Shown here: piece by piece, positions 1 through 10,272 of the stretch
Numbering within the stretch: position 1 is the first letter of the stretch
How the letters are laid out: each line of letters starts with the position of its first letter
Assembly: GCA_004565275.1 (NCBI GenBank)
Contig: SDOX01000096.1
Location: forward strand, 290,415-354,414
Source of the DNA: Nannochloropsis salina CCMP1776
Lineage: Eukaryota > Sar > Eustigmatophyceae > Eustigmatales > Monodopsidaceae
DNA: 64,000 bases
Direction of reading: 5' to 3'
Position numbers and translations under genes: made by a program
Notes under the pieces: model-generated
Seen by the model: only the letters and a program-made list of their open reading frames with translations
Told to the model about the DNA's origin: nothing
Databases searched by the model: none

Positions 1-1701
1 TTTTTTTTAAGTCAGTACGCCTATGAGGCTTCTTCGGGCCTGAGGGAAGCCGTCCAATTGATGCCGGTGCGCTTCATGCCGTTGAAAGGCAATGTGCGTG
101 CCTGGTCACCGGATGCATGCCGCGTGGGAATAACACACGTACGTTGGGGCTAAAGTGAGTGATTTGGAGCCCTCAATGATATATTTGGACTGAAATCTTC
201 CAAGACGGTAAGTATTTGTTCTCCTAGGACAGGAATGAGGCATTTATTATCGACATACGAAATACAGCGAACGAGACTCTTCGATAAACAGATCACAGTA
301 TTGAAAATGGAATTAATTGCTTACTTTGGCTGGAAACCAAAACGGTCGTACACTTTTGCATGAAAACAATTCTACAACGTAGGCTGTGCAACTTTGCCAC
401 GTGATGTTTCCCTTGGTGCCTTATGTGATAGCGAGCGTGGGAGCGACGAGTGCAATAAAAGGATTCATGAAGGAGGAGATGATGGGATAAGGTCAAAACA
501 AGGTGCGATCAACCAAGGTAGGAGACGAAGGCCCTATGTACGGTGCCTATCCAAATGGGCCCTTAAGAAGCAAGAGGGTGCAAAGTCAAATATGTTCGAA
601 ATAACTAGCTGCTTTGTATAACCAGGTGTCCCTCTGCATGTGAGCGTTTCAGCCTAACAAACAAACACTGTAATATAATTTGCGCCTTCAAAGCTACGCA
701 TCAGCACTATCAAAATCCGCTCTTGAAATTAAGATTTATGACAGCTATTATTCATGAGTCATGACCTTGGGGAATTTCATGATAAAAGAGTCAAAAGAGT
801 GGACTTGTTTTAGTCTTAGAATAAAATTGCAAATTACATGACGTGAGCTTCGGTCGTTCGACTGAAAATCTCTTCTTGTTGAGCATTTCCCTTTTAACTT
901 CAAAGCGGAAATTAATGGGCTTGATAAAGCTATGAATCGAGCCCAACCAAAAAGTGTTACCAGTGTACCTTCTAGAAGCACGGTTAAGATTCTTGGACTT
1001 TTTTCAAGTGAATGTTACCCTTGGTAGTCACATGTAAAGAGACAAGCGCCGCGTCCAAAAAATAAAAGCACTCGGTGCGGAAGTTCTCGACTGTCCCATT
1101 CACTTTTTTGCGGCGCCAGTAATCAATCCACAAACGTCTGGTATACGTGGAGAAAACTATCGTATGATGCTTTGTGTGGTATAACTTTGATTTTGCTTCG
1201 TCTTGTTATCGACGCTTCTTTCCACAAGCTCCCATGTTACCGTGTATGTTACCTCCATTCGTCAGAGATCGGTGGTGCTTGTGAAATTTTCAATTTGAAT
1301 TCATTCCATTTAAGTCAAAAAATTCCATGAGAGGTTACTTTTATAGACATAACGGTGTTAGCGGGGCTTGCTAGGGCTGGCTTTGCGTCTCAGACGTCAA
1401 TGAGGGCTCTCTCAGAGGCTCGTCTCTCCCCGAGCGAGGCCCCATTATTTAGCCCGGCAATGTATCATTACAAGACGTTTTCAATACGCAATATAGACCA
1501 GAGACTTATATTATTTCCTTACAACCGTTATATCCGTACGTGTTCGTGCTGCTACGTCCCCTCGCCAGATTTTTTTGGGCGACAAGCGGGCATTTGACGC
1601 CTTCGTCTTCCTAGTGCATCAACTTCCCCTTAGGGCCACACTTCAAAATCTTGCTGAGGTTATTCCGAGCATCGCATTTCGCACACGCAGGCGTCGAACG
1701 C
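1..1701. other. Left-edge intergenic region, no gene seen
   Basis: No reading frame here resembles a known family and no tRNA-like cloverleaf was found. Base composition is more AT-rich than in the neighbouring genes, as expected for non-coding DNA in this window. The last few hundred bases must hold the promoter and 5' leader of the RING-finger gene that starts at 1702. Confidence 0.5.
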
Positions 1702-2619
1702 ATGGCTACACCGAGGCAACTAGGATTTTCCACACCACAAAGAGCAGCAACGTCAGACACGGATGTCTCCCATGATAAAAAAACTGATGTCGCGTTCGTG
1801 CTGCGAACTGAAGCCCCAGCAGCAGGAACGGCAGATAGATCTGTCTCCCCGACGCCCGACGCCCTACTTCCTCCCATGACTTCCATGCCTTCACGTATCA
1901 GCACTGCCCTTTTAAGCACCCCTGTGAAAGTACCGCACACCCAGAGTTGCGGCACCGGGGAGGAAGGAGATGCGTTCAGCACCCCCGACGCTCCTACAGC
2001 GGGCGCACGTCACAGTACCGGCTCCTCCCTCCTCCTGCACCACCACCGGCGTCGCAACCTCACCCCACAGAATGGTACTGACCATGACGATAGCCTAGAG
2101 AGCCATGCTCACCACCAAACAGACGTTCATGATCCCGACCTCGACTGTCCCATCTGCATGTCCCCTTTGGCCCTGCGCTCCGTGTACAAGACGCGCTGCT
2201 CCCACCACTTCCACAAATCCTGCCTGGTCGAAAGTCGGGCCGCGCACAACATTGGCTGTCCTTATTGTCGGGGACATATCACGCCTGGATTGACCCCTTT
2301 TGACGCCTGCGCGGGCCGCGTGGGCAATGACAGGGACCAGATTGTCACTCGGGCCAGGGCAGCGCGACAGGCAGTACTGGCGCGGATGCAGCAACGCCAA
2401 GGCGAAAGGTGGGGCAGGGGAGGAGAGAGTGATAGGCAGTGGACCTTGTCGGTGCTGAGAGAAGGAGACGGGTCGGACGTGGGGGCGCGGGGAGGCTTGA
2501 ACGAAGCGTTTGAGCGTGTGGCGGCTATTTCGGGGGAGAGGGAACCACGCCGCGTTGTCATGGCCGTCTCGACGGAGGATCTGGGCAACCGCATCGATCA
2601 CGACGATGATTTGCCATGA
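1702..2619 (+). CDS. RING-H2 finger protein, probable E3 ubiquitin ligase
   Basis: A single-exon gene of 305 residues. The start is the ATG at 1702; the frame is open further upstream but has no earlier ATG. Residues about 149-190 form a RING-H2 domain: CPIC, then CSHHFHKSC, then CPYC, giving the C3-H2-C3 zinc ligand order. Such domains recruit ubiquitin-conjugating enzymes, so an E3 ligase role is the family expectation. The N-terminal half is Ser/Thr/Pro-rich low complexity, and the C-terminal third is charged with no recognisable domain. No transmembrane segment is evident, so a soluble nuclear or cytosolic protein is likely. Substrate unknown. It converges on the NAA50 gene, with about 320 bp between stop codons. 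Confidence 0.8.
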   Translation: MATPRQLGFSTPQRAATSDTDVSHDKKTDVAFVLRTEAPAAGTADRSVSPTPDALLPPMTSMPSRISTALLSTPVKVPHTQSCGTGEEGDAFSTPDAPTAGARHSTGSSLLLHHHRRRNLTPQNGTDHDDSLESHAHHQTDVHDPDLDCPICMSPLALRSVYKTRCSHHFHKSCLVESRAAHNIGCPYCRGHITPGLTPFDACAGRVGNDRDQIVTRARAARQAVLARMQQRQGERWGRGGESDRQWTLSVLREGDGSDVGARGGLNEAFERVAAISGEREPRRVVMAVSTEDLGNRIDHDDDLP

Positions 2620-2938
2620 TGGATGACGGGTCACAAGGAGATGAGGGACGGAAACGTTCAAAAAGGACAACGAAAGGAAGCGCGACGAAGGCCAAAGAAA
2701 GACATGCGGTTGCGGTGCGACACCGTCACAAGGAAGGAATGCCTCAGTAAAGGCTGACCCATCAAAGAGCTTATATGATTGTTTTTCTCTGCATTTACCT
2801 TTTCAGTCGTCTCTGAATTTCAAAAAAATAGTCGACGTTCCGTAGCCGCCTCTCGGTATGGCCAAGTTCCGTGCGCATTACCCTCCAGGCCTCTCTTCGA
2901 TTATCTTCGATCCTCTTGAAGGACCCAAGCGTCCTGAC
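2620..2938. other. Convergent intergenic spacer
   Basis: Shared 3' region of the RING-finger gene and the NAA50 gene, which end towards each other. I see no coding signal. It presumably holds both 3' UTRs and polyadenylation sites. Confidence 0.5.
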
Positions 2939-3769
2939 TCAATCGAGACCTTTACTTCGTTCTATAGCGTGGACCTCCGCAGAGGAGGCCGTCGTAGCGA
3001 GGTCTGCGAGTGTGGCCAAGGGCGACGACGAGGATGTGGGATGCCCTCTCCCCCCCTCTTCGCTTGAAGCCCCTCCGGTCTCCCTTGTGTGCTTCTGCTT
3101 TCCGCCATCCATCAAAAGAGAGAGGACAAAGCAGTCTGGGGGCTCGATTCGCTTGTAATAGTTTTGGATTCTGCTCCGTGTCTCAAATCCGAACTTGGAG
3201 TAGAAATGAATTGCGTCCGCGTTGCTGGTTTGCACGTGGAGATAGATCTCTCGGATTCTGTTAGCGTGAGGAGGCCTTCTAGTAGCCTGCAAAACAGAGG
3301 TGAGCAGCTGAGAGCCGATCCCTCTTCCGCGATGTGCAGCTTGTACGCCCAGAGTCATAATGTACAGTTTAAACTGCTGGTCCCTCGGGGTGCTTGAGAT
3401 GTCGACGACTTGCCTGCCATGAATGTCATCTGCCGCCAAAATGTTTTCGGTGCTCAGGGCATTATCCTTGGTGTCAGTTCCTTTCGAATGTTTTTGCACA
3501 TCCTGCGGCCGATCCTTTTGTAATGACGACACCAGACTCCTGGTGCGATGGTCGCTCTGGCCTTCGACACTTTCGATGCCCTCCTCTAGGCGACAGCAGA
3601 TTGCTCCCACCACCTCATTTTGAATGCATGCATACTTTGTAAAGTCTGGGAGGGTCGTCAAAACCTCAGCGTAAAATTTATCGTTGTAACGCACGGGAAA
3701 GGTCGTGTCGTTTAAGAGCCTTAGTTCCGTTAAATTGGTAGCGTTAATACTGGTGAATGTAATGTGCAT
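2939..3769 (-). CDS. NAA50: N-alpha-acetyltransferase 50 (NAA50/San) homolog
   Basis: Single exon, 276 residues, ATG at 3769. A GNAT acetyltransferase that closely follows human NAA50: FPVRYNDKFY near residue 24 (human FPVSYNDKFY), KLYIMTLGV near 134, the acetyl-CoA loop RGRGIG at 147-152, YLHVQTSNADAI near 176, and NYYKRIEPPD near 203. NAA50 acetylates the N-terminal Met of nascent chains that start Met-hydrophobic, and in other eukaryotes it works with the NatA complex on ribosomes and in sister-chromatid cohesion. A polar insertion of about 65 residues (62-130) splits two core beta strands and is absent from the animal protein. The C-terminal 50 residues are also extra and low complexity. 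Divergent from the amino acid carrier gene. Confidence 0.92.
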   Translation of the reverse strand: MHITFTSINATNLTELRLLNDTTFPVRYNDKFYAEVLTTLPDFTKYACIQNEVVGAICCRLEEGIESVEGQSDHRTRSLVSSLQKDRPQDVQKHSKGTDTKDNALSTENILAADDIHGRQVVDISSTPRDQQFKLYIMTLGVQAAHRGRGIGSQLLTSVLQATRRPPHANRIREIYLHVQTSNADAIHFYSKFGFETRSRIQNYYKRIEPPDCFVLSLLMDGGKQKHTRETGGASSEEGGRGHPTSSSSPLATLADLATTASSAEVHAIERSKGLD

Positions 3770-4192
3770 TGCTTTGCTGCCCTATCAAACAGCTTCAACT
3801 AGCAAGAAGGCTGGCGACCAACTAGAATGATGACATGTGAAAGCAGCATTTAAAAAGTCTTCTTATGATCGTGCCTGCAAATTGTAGGGGGTGGGGAGGT
3901 AAAGGTAAGGGGGATGTAGAATTAGCCATGCACAAATTAAAACAAGTATGCCATCCGTGGCGTCAAAGGTTCTATATCCTACCATAGTTGTACGCCCGAG
4001 CTGACAACCCTTATTTTCTCAGTGGAAATGACAACGGAGCTCGGTAACAAGCATGCCAGCCATCGCGAGACCCCGGGCCTCGCCCTTTCCTCGCCCGGGG
4101 GCCCAATTGAAGCCGCCAAGTGGATGGGTGTCATTCACAAGACTACAAGCACCCAACCAACATCATTCCAATATCTTTGAACAGTTTGAAGA
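3770..4192. promoter_or_regulatory. Divergent promoter region, NAA50 / amino acid carrier
   Basis: About 420 bp between two diverging ATGs, so both promoters lie here. A perfect 8-bp inverted repeat, CCCCGGGC (4071-4078) and GCCCGGGG (4093-4100) with a 14-nt loop, lies about 95 bp upstream of the carrier ATG and could fold in its 5' leader. No coding signal. Confidence 0.5.
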
Positions 4193-5704
4193 ATGTCTCG
4201 GCAATTTCGGGCAGCGCTATTCGTCCTCTTATTGGTGTATAGCCTTCTGACGTTCGTGTCAGCAACACCATCCTCATCACGCAGCGCCGGCAACGGCAAC
4301 TCCCCTCGGCTCCAAAAAGATAGCTACATAATTAGAAAGTCTCGTGATGGCACTTCCAGCACATTGCCTCGCCGCAAGTCCCGTGCATTGTTCGCAGGAA
4401 TCCGAGGCGGGGGTGGTGGCGGCTCCCAGCCTCATGCTCCTGTCGCACCTCCCCCCGGCACCAGCTCTTCAGTCGCCTCAATGGTCAACCTTGCCAAAAA
4501 CATCATCGGTGGCGGCATGCTTGCTCTACCTGCAGGGTTGGCCGCAGGGGCTGGGACAGGATATATCCCTGCCTACTTATTGCTCGCCTTCTCAGCCGTC
4601 AGCTCGGCGTATACCTTTGTGTTGGTGGGGCGGTCGGTCGAAGCCACGCGTTCCCGTTCTTTCAAAGAGGCCTGGTCACGCACGGTGGGGCCCGCACAGG
4701 CTTGGGTGGTGGACTATGCCATTACGGCCTTGGCGTTTGCGGTCTGCATTGTGTACGCTTGCTTTGTGGGCGACACTTTCACGTCTCTTTTGAAAGGTGC
4801 TGGGCTGCCGGCATGGCTGTCTTCCCGGGAAGCCAGCATTCTCGCAGTCACCATCACGGTGCTGTTTCCGCTCACGTTGCTTAAGGACTTGAGTGCCTTG
4901 CAGTATTCCTCCTACGTCGGGATCGCCGCGGTCATCTACACGGTCCTTTTCATGGCCTGGCGCTTTTGGGACGGGAGCTACGCCAAAGGCGGTGCTTTCT
5001 TTGCCGCTATCGCGCCGGAACTTCGTCCCCGTCCCGCCCATTTTGGTCCCTGGAAGATGTCCGTGGGTACGGCGATCCTCTTTAGCATGTTTTCCACCTC
5101 CTACATGGCGCACACGAACGCGGTCAAGTTCTATAACGAGCTCGAGGGCCGCAGCGTCCGTCGGTTTTGGCAGGTGGTGGCGGGGGCGATGGGGTCCGCC
5201 ACCGTCATCTACCTGGCCGCGATGACGCTTGGCTTCGAAACCTTCGGCTTGGCTTCGCAGGGTCTGGTCCTGAACAACTACCACGTCTCCCAAGACGTGT
5301 TGGCCACCATGGGCCGGATCGCGACTGCCGTCTCGATCATCGGGGCACATCCCCTGCTCTTTAGCGGCTTGCGCGACTCTTTTTTGAGCATCTTGCCCCC
5401 CAATGTGGTCTCTCGGCCCTCGACCTGGTTGTTGTCCACGATTGCCCTCTTAGGCGGGGCTACATGCATCTCGTTGCTCTGCAAGGACGTGGGTCTCCTC
5501 GTCAGCTTGGTGGGGTCCTCCTTGGGCGCGGCCATCGTCTACGTCTTCCCGCCTTTCATGTACCTTCACCTTCTAAGGCGGCGCAAGGACATCCAGACCT
5601 CAAGAGGGGAAATCCTTCTGCTGCACGCCACAATCCTCTTCGGTGTAGTGAGCGGTTGCTTCGGGACATGGGTGGCTCTTACAGGCGGTGGGGGAGGGAA
5701 GTAA
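4193..5704 (+). CDS. AAAP-family amino acid permease with N-terminal signal sequence
   Basis: Single exon, 503 residues, ATG at 4193. Residues 1-25 form a signal-peptide-like hydrophobic stretch ending in FVSATPSS. A Ser/Arg/Gly-rich linker of about 60 residues follows, then about ten or eleven membrane segments. The first of these carries NIIGGGMLALPAG, typical of the amino acid/auxin permease (SLC38/AVT-like) superfamily. These carriers move neutral or aromatic amino acids, often by proton symport; substrate and direction cannot be read here. The leader plus basic linker could be a bipartite plastid-targeting sequence, but no clean Phe cleavage motif is visible, so a vacuolar or plasma-membrane location is equally possible. 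Some bacterial-type Trp/Tyr permeases share this fold. Confidence 0.8.
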   Translation: MSRQFRAALFVLLLVYSLLTFVSATPSSSRSAGNGNSPRLQKDSYIIRKSRDGTSSTLPRRKSRALFAGIRGGGGGGSQPHAPVAPPPGTSSSVASMVNLAKNIIGGGMLALPAGLAAGAGTGYIPAYLLLAFSAVSSAYTFVLVGRSVEATRSRSFKEAWSRTVGPAQAWVVDYAITALAFAVCIVYACFVGDTFTSLLKGAGLPAWLSSREASILAVTITVLFPLTLLKDLSALQYSSYVGIAAVIYTVLFMAWRFWDGSYAKGGAFFAAIAPELRPRPAHFGPWKMSVGTAILFSMFSTSYMAHTNAVKFYNELEGRSVRRFWQVVAGAMGSATVIYLAAMTLGFETFGLASQGLVLNNYHVSQDVLATMGRIATAVSIIGAHPLLFSGLRDSFLSILPPNVVSRPSTWLLSTIALLGGATCISLLCKDVGLLVSLVGSSLGAAIVYVFPPFMYLHLLRRRKDIQTSRGEILLLHATILFGVVSGCFGTWVALTGGGGGK

Positions 5705-6752
5705 ACGGAACAAGTTTGTGGGAGCTGGTTTTTAGGTGAGGGAAGGGACACGACCACATGACAGTGAGCCATGGAGCCTATGAAAATGAGAAGCCAGGTC
5801 AGAGATCAAGAAAGAGATATTTCAAAAATAGCACGCACCAAAAACTGCGGCTTAAAATACACCACATTCAAGGTGATAAAATCTAAAATCAAGTAGTATC
5901 GCTCAGCAAATTGACAGCAAGGCTTTGCAGCACTGTTCAAAAGGATACATAGTCTATTCAATTTCTTTATAAAAGGAAACTACAGAGCAATGTCCCGATT
6001 TTTTAGCGTATATTCGCGCGTGATGAGGAAACCCTTTCGTGCGTTTTAAGACTGGAACGCAATGCGTTTTACAGGAATAGTTGCCGGCAAGCCATGTGCT
6101 ACCAGCTTTAGACCACCCGAGATGAGGGCCTTATCATCTGTGCTTGTGGTGCCACAAAGGCTATGATTATGATGCTTCACGAGAGAGAAAAGATACCCGG
6201 TTGTAGACGGTCGCGCACATGAATGTAAATCTCCAATCTGGAGTGCAGTGCCCAACCTCAATGTGCTCAGTGTGCCCGGGCAATGCAGACACACTTTTCT
6301 TGAGCACAAAATTTTCTTGAGCCTTTTTCCGTAATACCTTACGGTCGGTCGCCTGACCGGATATAAGTTCGAAGACAACGAGTGAAAAAAGGTCGCATGA
6401 CTGCTAGACACAAAGCAATTGGAATGCAGAGCTTGTTGAACACTCTAACGTCCCATCTCGCATATTACCACAGAGATAGAGGGAGCCTTAGATACTTTTT
6501 AAAGATCTTCTTCTCTTATCAGTCATTGGCTCGAGCAAGTTCCTATTTTGAGGGAGGAGTTTCATGGCGAAGTCCATCCAGCGTGTGTCAGGGTTATAAA
6601 GTAGTAGCATCATCTACACGCAGTCCGCACTTTTCCCAATCGCCTGTCCAGACTAAAGATGCCACACAGTATTATCGCTGCATCACCTAGCGGTTTTAAT
6701 CTGATTGTACGACCAAGAACATCGAGAAGAAGAAAAGCGGTTCCACTATAAC
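5705..6752. other. Intergenic, no gene seen
   Basis: About 1 kb between the amino acid carrier and the GTPase gene, both on the plus strand. No convincing coding frame on either strand. It is AT-rich and presumably contains the 3' UTR of the carrier and the promoter of the GTPase. Confidence 0.5.
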
Positions 6753-9700
6753 ATGGCAGAGAGTAGGATCATCAGCCCAATGGACCTTGCTAGCCTTCCC
6801 CCCAAAACAAGCGAAGTAAAAATCATTGGCGCGAGGATCCCCAGAATGGCAGCATCCGTGACAGCAGTCCATCGCGCCCCTACACCATACGAAGCCAACA
6901 ATCACGCGCGCAGATGCCGTTCTCGAAGCGAGGGTTCCCCCATCACGCGCTCTGGGGTTGCTCCCGGCAGCGATCACCAACCCAGAGCCGATGACGGTTC
7001 CACTAGCAGCAGTATGATGTCTAGCCTGTTTGCCCCTCCGTCCTCCCTCGAAACGGCTCCGCATTTCGAGCCGGAGGTGGAAGAGGGCAACATCGAGCAC
7101 AAGCTTCACCTTAGTCGGCCCTCGGAAGAGCGACTCTTGCACTTGACCACACAATTGAACTGGCGACTCAACGAAAGTCCTCAAGGCGTGGCCTTCTATT
7201 TGATTGGTGTTAGGGACGACGGGTTCCCCGAAGGCCTCCCTGACGTGGAGCTGCGCGCCTCCATTGAGACCCTGGGGGTCATGGCCGGAGGGGTGCGAGC
7301 CCGTCTGGTGCAGATCAGAGCTTTTCGCGGGGTGGCGGGCGGAAGGATCGCCCACGTTCGGCTTCAGCGAACAGAAATTCCTTCCTGGGGCCTGACGAGG
7401 GCGCATGAGCGGGTCCGGGTGGCGGTTCTCGGCGGGGAGGAGGGGGGAAAGAGCACCTTGGTGGGGGTGCTGACGACAGGCAAGCTGGACAACGGGCAGG
7501 GCTTGGCGCGCATGCAGGTCTTCCGCCACAACCACGAGGTAGAGAACGGGAGGACTTCGAGCGTGTCGCAGCACATCCTCGGCTTCCGGAGGGACGGCTC
7601 TGTTGCCAACTACAAGGGCTGCATGCCCCCCCCTGAGTCGTCCCTCCAGGCCACGACGCGTGTCGGCGGCGCCCGCGGCCATCGGTCTCGGAGCCTCAGC
7701 TCGGAGGATGACGGCGATTTCCCTGCGCCTCCCTCCTTCGGGACCTCCCTCCCTTCCTCCCTTTCGGCCCCTTCCGGGGCCCCCAGCGTCCTAAGCCCGG
7801 AGGAAATCCAGCGGGAGAGCAGCCACGTCCTCTCCTTCATCGATCTGGCCGGCCACGCCAAATACCTCAAGACCACGTTCTCCGGCATCACAGGCCTGTC
7901 TCCCGATCATGCCATGGTCACGCTCCCTGCCTCGGCGGCGTGGGCTGGGGAAGGGGGCCAGCGAGGGGACGAGGTTGGCTGGGAGGAGGGAGACGGGGAA
8001 GGGGGGGGGTCGACCCATGCCCCAGCCTCCCAGGAGGGCCCCGACGGGAGCAGAGAGCAAGAGAGGACAAGGGAAGAGAAAAGGATGGCGAAGGAGGCCT
8101 GTGGGCGGGACGGGCACTCGCGCCACGGGGAGGCGATGGACCTTGGCCCCATGATGGACAGGGAGGACCCTGAGTCTCCATGTCGCCAAAGCTGGAGCGC
8201 AGGAAACGAGGTCGAGGTGGAAAGGGGAAATTCTGCGTCAAATTCGTCAAGAAGGAGCCGGGTGTCGGACGGCATGCAGGATGAAGGGGGGGCGTGCCTG
8301 GCAGGGAGGGAGGACGATCCTGCCCGATGCCGCGGCCTGTCTCGAGACGAGGGGAGCTCCGAGAAGGACAGAGACGCCTTGGCCTACTTGGAGCTCGCGC
8401 TCTCGCTCCGGACACCGCTCTTTGTCGTCTTGACTAAAGCCGATCTGGCCTCCGAGGCGCAGGTTAGACACACCATGGGCATGCTGCAAGCCACTTTTCG
8501 CGCGCACCGAGGGCATCGAAAGGGTCGAGAGGGACTCGTCAACTTACCCACAGCATCACCCGCGTCCTCGCCTCCTCTTTCGACGAAAGCGGGCCCGGAA
8601 ACGCCCGGCTGGACAGGCCGGGGCGTCGGGGGCGGGGGCGCTCCAGGGGGGGCAGGGGAGAGTCTGCAAGAGAAAGGAGACGATTCTTTGTCGGATGGGG
8701 AGGGAGGGAGCTCCTGGGAAAAGGAGGGAGAGTCATGCTGGCTAGTACGGGGGGAGGCCGACTTGGAACGAGCCATTCGAACCTACGCGTCGGTGTACTC
8801 CTCCCCTCCCCCCGGAGCGGCCGCCTCGAGGGTCGCGAGACATTGGGGGGCCCGGGCAACCGAGCCAGAGCCCGGGCAGCCAGAGGGTGTTAAAAAGGAC
8901 AGTGACCATACAGGAGCGCGGAGAGCGGGGGAGGGAGGCCGGGCCAGGCTCGCGCCCTGTCTCCCCGTCTTCCTTATCTCGAGCGTCACGGGTCAGGGGC
9001 TCGACCTCCTCCGCCGCTTCCTCCGCGCGCTGCCCCGGTCCCCCACCTGGGCGGAGGCGCGAGAGGATCGGATCGCGGAGGTGCACATCGACGCCTCCCT
9101 GGATGTGGAGGGCGTGGGCTGCGTGCTAGCGGGGGCCATCGACCGAGGAAGGGTCTCAGTGGGAGACCGCATGCTCCTGGGCCCTCTCCGGGAATCCGGT
9201 GTGTTCGAGATGGTGGTCATCAGGAGTCTGCATCTCCATAAGGTGCCAGTGCGATCGGTGGGGGCGGGTCAATGCGTCACTTTGACGTTCGCGCCTGAGG
9301 CGGAGGAAGCGATCTGCCTCGAGGGGCTACTGTGCCCAGAGAGCCCAAATGAAGGCCCCCCTTGCTCTCCCTTGCAAGGTGGGCAAGGAGTGGAAATCTG
9401 CGAGAATGCGAAGATTAATCATGAAAGAGATGTGGGAGAGGGGAGCGTCGACGAGAGGCTGTTTATCTCAGGTGGACCGCGGGCGCTTACGACCAAAACC
9501 TACAAAGGCATCGTGCTTGTCTCCCCTGCCGCCTGCCCCGTAGCCGCCTTCGAGTTCGAGGCAGAGATTGTAGTGCTAAGCGACACCCATGGGCCGCTAT
9601 CCTGTAATCTTGAGCCCTCCCTTCACATCCATAAGACACGCCAAACAGCCAAGCTTCTGAGCATTGACCAAGGGCGACGTTCCTCGGCGGGTAAAGGAGA

Positions 9701-9818
9701 GACAGTGCACTGTCGTTTTCGGTTCTTGTTCCATGCTGAGTATGTTCGTGTGGGGATGATGATAGTGGTGAGGATTGGACGTACAGTTGCCGTAGGCTGG
9801 GTGGTGCAGCGTTGCTAA
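6753..9818 (+). CDS. GTPBP1/GTPBP2-like translational-type GTPase
   Basis: Single exon, 1021 residues from the ATG at 6753. G1 is GGEEGGKST near residue 224. The next segment, TTGKLDNGQGLARMQVFRHN followed by GRTSSVSQ, matches GTPBP1 ([27 protein letters not shown]). G3 is DLAGHAKYLKTT near 360, G4 is TKAD near 560 and G5 is SSVTGQGLDLLRRFL near 741. Two EF-Tu-like beta-barrel domains follow, ending GRTVAVGWVVQRC. GTPBP1/2 are EF1A-like GTPases linked in animals to ribosome rescue and mRNA decay. Unusual: long low-complexity acidic/Gly-rich stretches lie inside the G domain, between G3 and G4 (about 7930-8370) and between G4 and G5 (about 8520-8950). They stay in frame without stops, so they look like insertions, although an unspliced in-frame intron cannot be excluded. 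Confidence 0.88.
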   Translation: MAESRIISPMDLASLPPKTSEVKIIGARIPRMAASVTAVHRAPTPYEANNHARRCRSRSEGSPITRSGVAPGSDHQPRADDGSTSSSMMSSLFAPPSSLETAPHFEPEVEEGNIEHKLHLSRPSEERLLHLTTQLNWRLNESPQGVAFYLIGVRDDGFPEGLPDVELRASIETLGVMAGGVRARLVQIRAFRGVAGGRIAHVRLQRTEIPSWGLTRAHERVRVAVLGGEEGGKSTLVGVLTTGKLDNGQGLARMQVFRHNHEVENGRTSSVSQHILGFRRDGSVANYKGCMPPPESSLQATTRVGGARGHRSRSLSSEDDGDFPAPPSFGTSLPSSLSAPSGAPSVLSPEEIQRESSHVLSFIDLAGHAKYLKTTFSGITGLSPDHAMVTLPASAAWAGEGGQRGDEVGWEEGDGEGGGSTHAPASQEGPDGSREQERTREEKRMAKEACGRDGHSRHGEAMDLGPMMDREDPESPCRQSWSAGNEVEVERGNSASNSSRRSRVSDGMQDEGGACLAGREDDPARCRGLSRDEGSSEKDRDALAYLELALSLRTPLFVVLTKADLASEAQVRHTMGMLQATFRAHRGHRKGREGLVNLPTASPASSPPLSTKAGPETPGWTGRGVGGGGAPGGAGESLQEKGDDSLSDGEGGSSWEKEGESCWLVRGEADLERAIRTYASVYSSPPPGAAASRVARHWGARATEPEPGQPEGVKKDSDHTGARRAGEGGRARLAPCLPVFLISSVTGQGLDLLRRFLRALPRSPTWAEAREDRIAEVHIDASLDVEGVGCVLAGAIDRGRVSVGDRMLLGPLRESGVFEMVVIRSLHLHKVPVRSVGAGQCVTLTFAPEAEEAICLEGLLCPESPNEGPPCSPLQGGQGVEICENAKINHERDVGEGSVDERLFISGGPRALTTKTYKGIVLVSPAACPVAAFEFEAEIVVLSDTHGPLSCNLEPSLHIHKTRQTAKLLSIDQGRRSSAGKGETVHCRFRFLFHAEYVRVGMMIVVRIGRTVAVGWVVQRC

Positions 9819-10272
9819 TATGGACAAGCAGACTTTTGCTCGAAAAAGGGGGCAGGAGGTTAAACTTCTGGGTATGTACAGCTTTGACGATGAGAACGAA
9901 AGAGTCGAGAAATGAAGACTTTTACTTCTTCATGACGAGGATCAAGAAAAAGAAAAGTGTAGAAAGAAAGTATAGAAAGTGGAAGGGATATGGTGCCAAA
10001 GCCATTTATGCGAACATGGCACTCTTAAGGGACCATGGTATACGTTCCTTTATAGCGTTTCCTCGTGACCAAAGATGTTCTTGTTCTTTGCGGGCTGCTT
10101 CACCTGCCATTCCTCCACGATTCCGTAGTTAGTATATCAGATAATATAGGCTATACACCTTGTAGGTGTAGAGGGCTTATAAAATGTTCGAGTCTGACCA
10201 CAAGCGCCGTCAGATTTCGTCTTTCCTCAAGTATTGTTCCTCCTCCCTTCGCTCTTGTCGCGCCTAGTTGGC
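9819..10272. other. Intergenic, no gene seen
   Basis: About 450 bp between two plus-strand genes. No conserved frame. It should hold the 3' UTR of the GTPase and the promoter of the lactone oxidase. Confidence 0.5.

Noticed and set aside
7918-8415. Several antisense frames over the GTPase insertions
   Set aside because: Ser/Pro/Arg-rich products expected from GC-rich low-complexity DNA. No motif.
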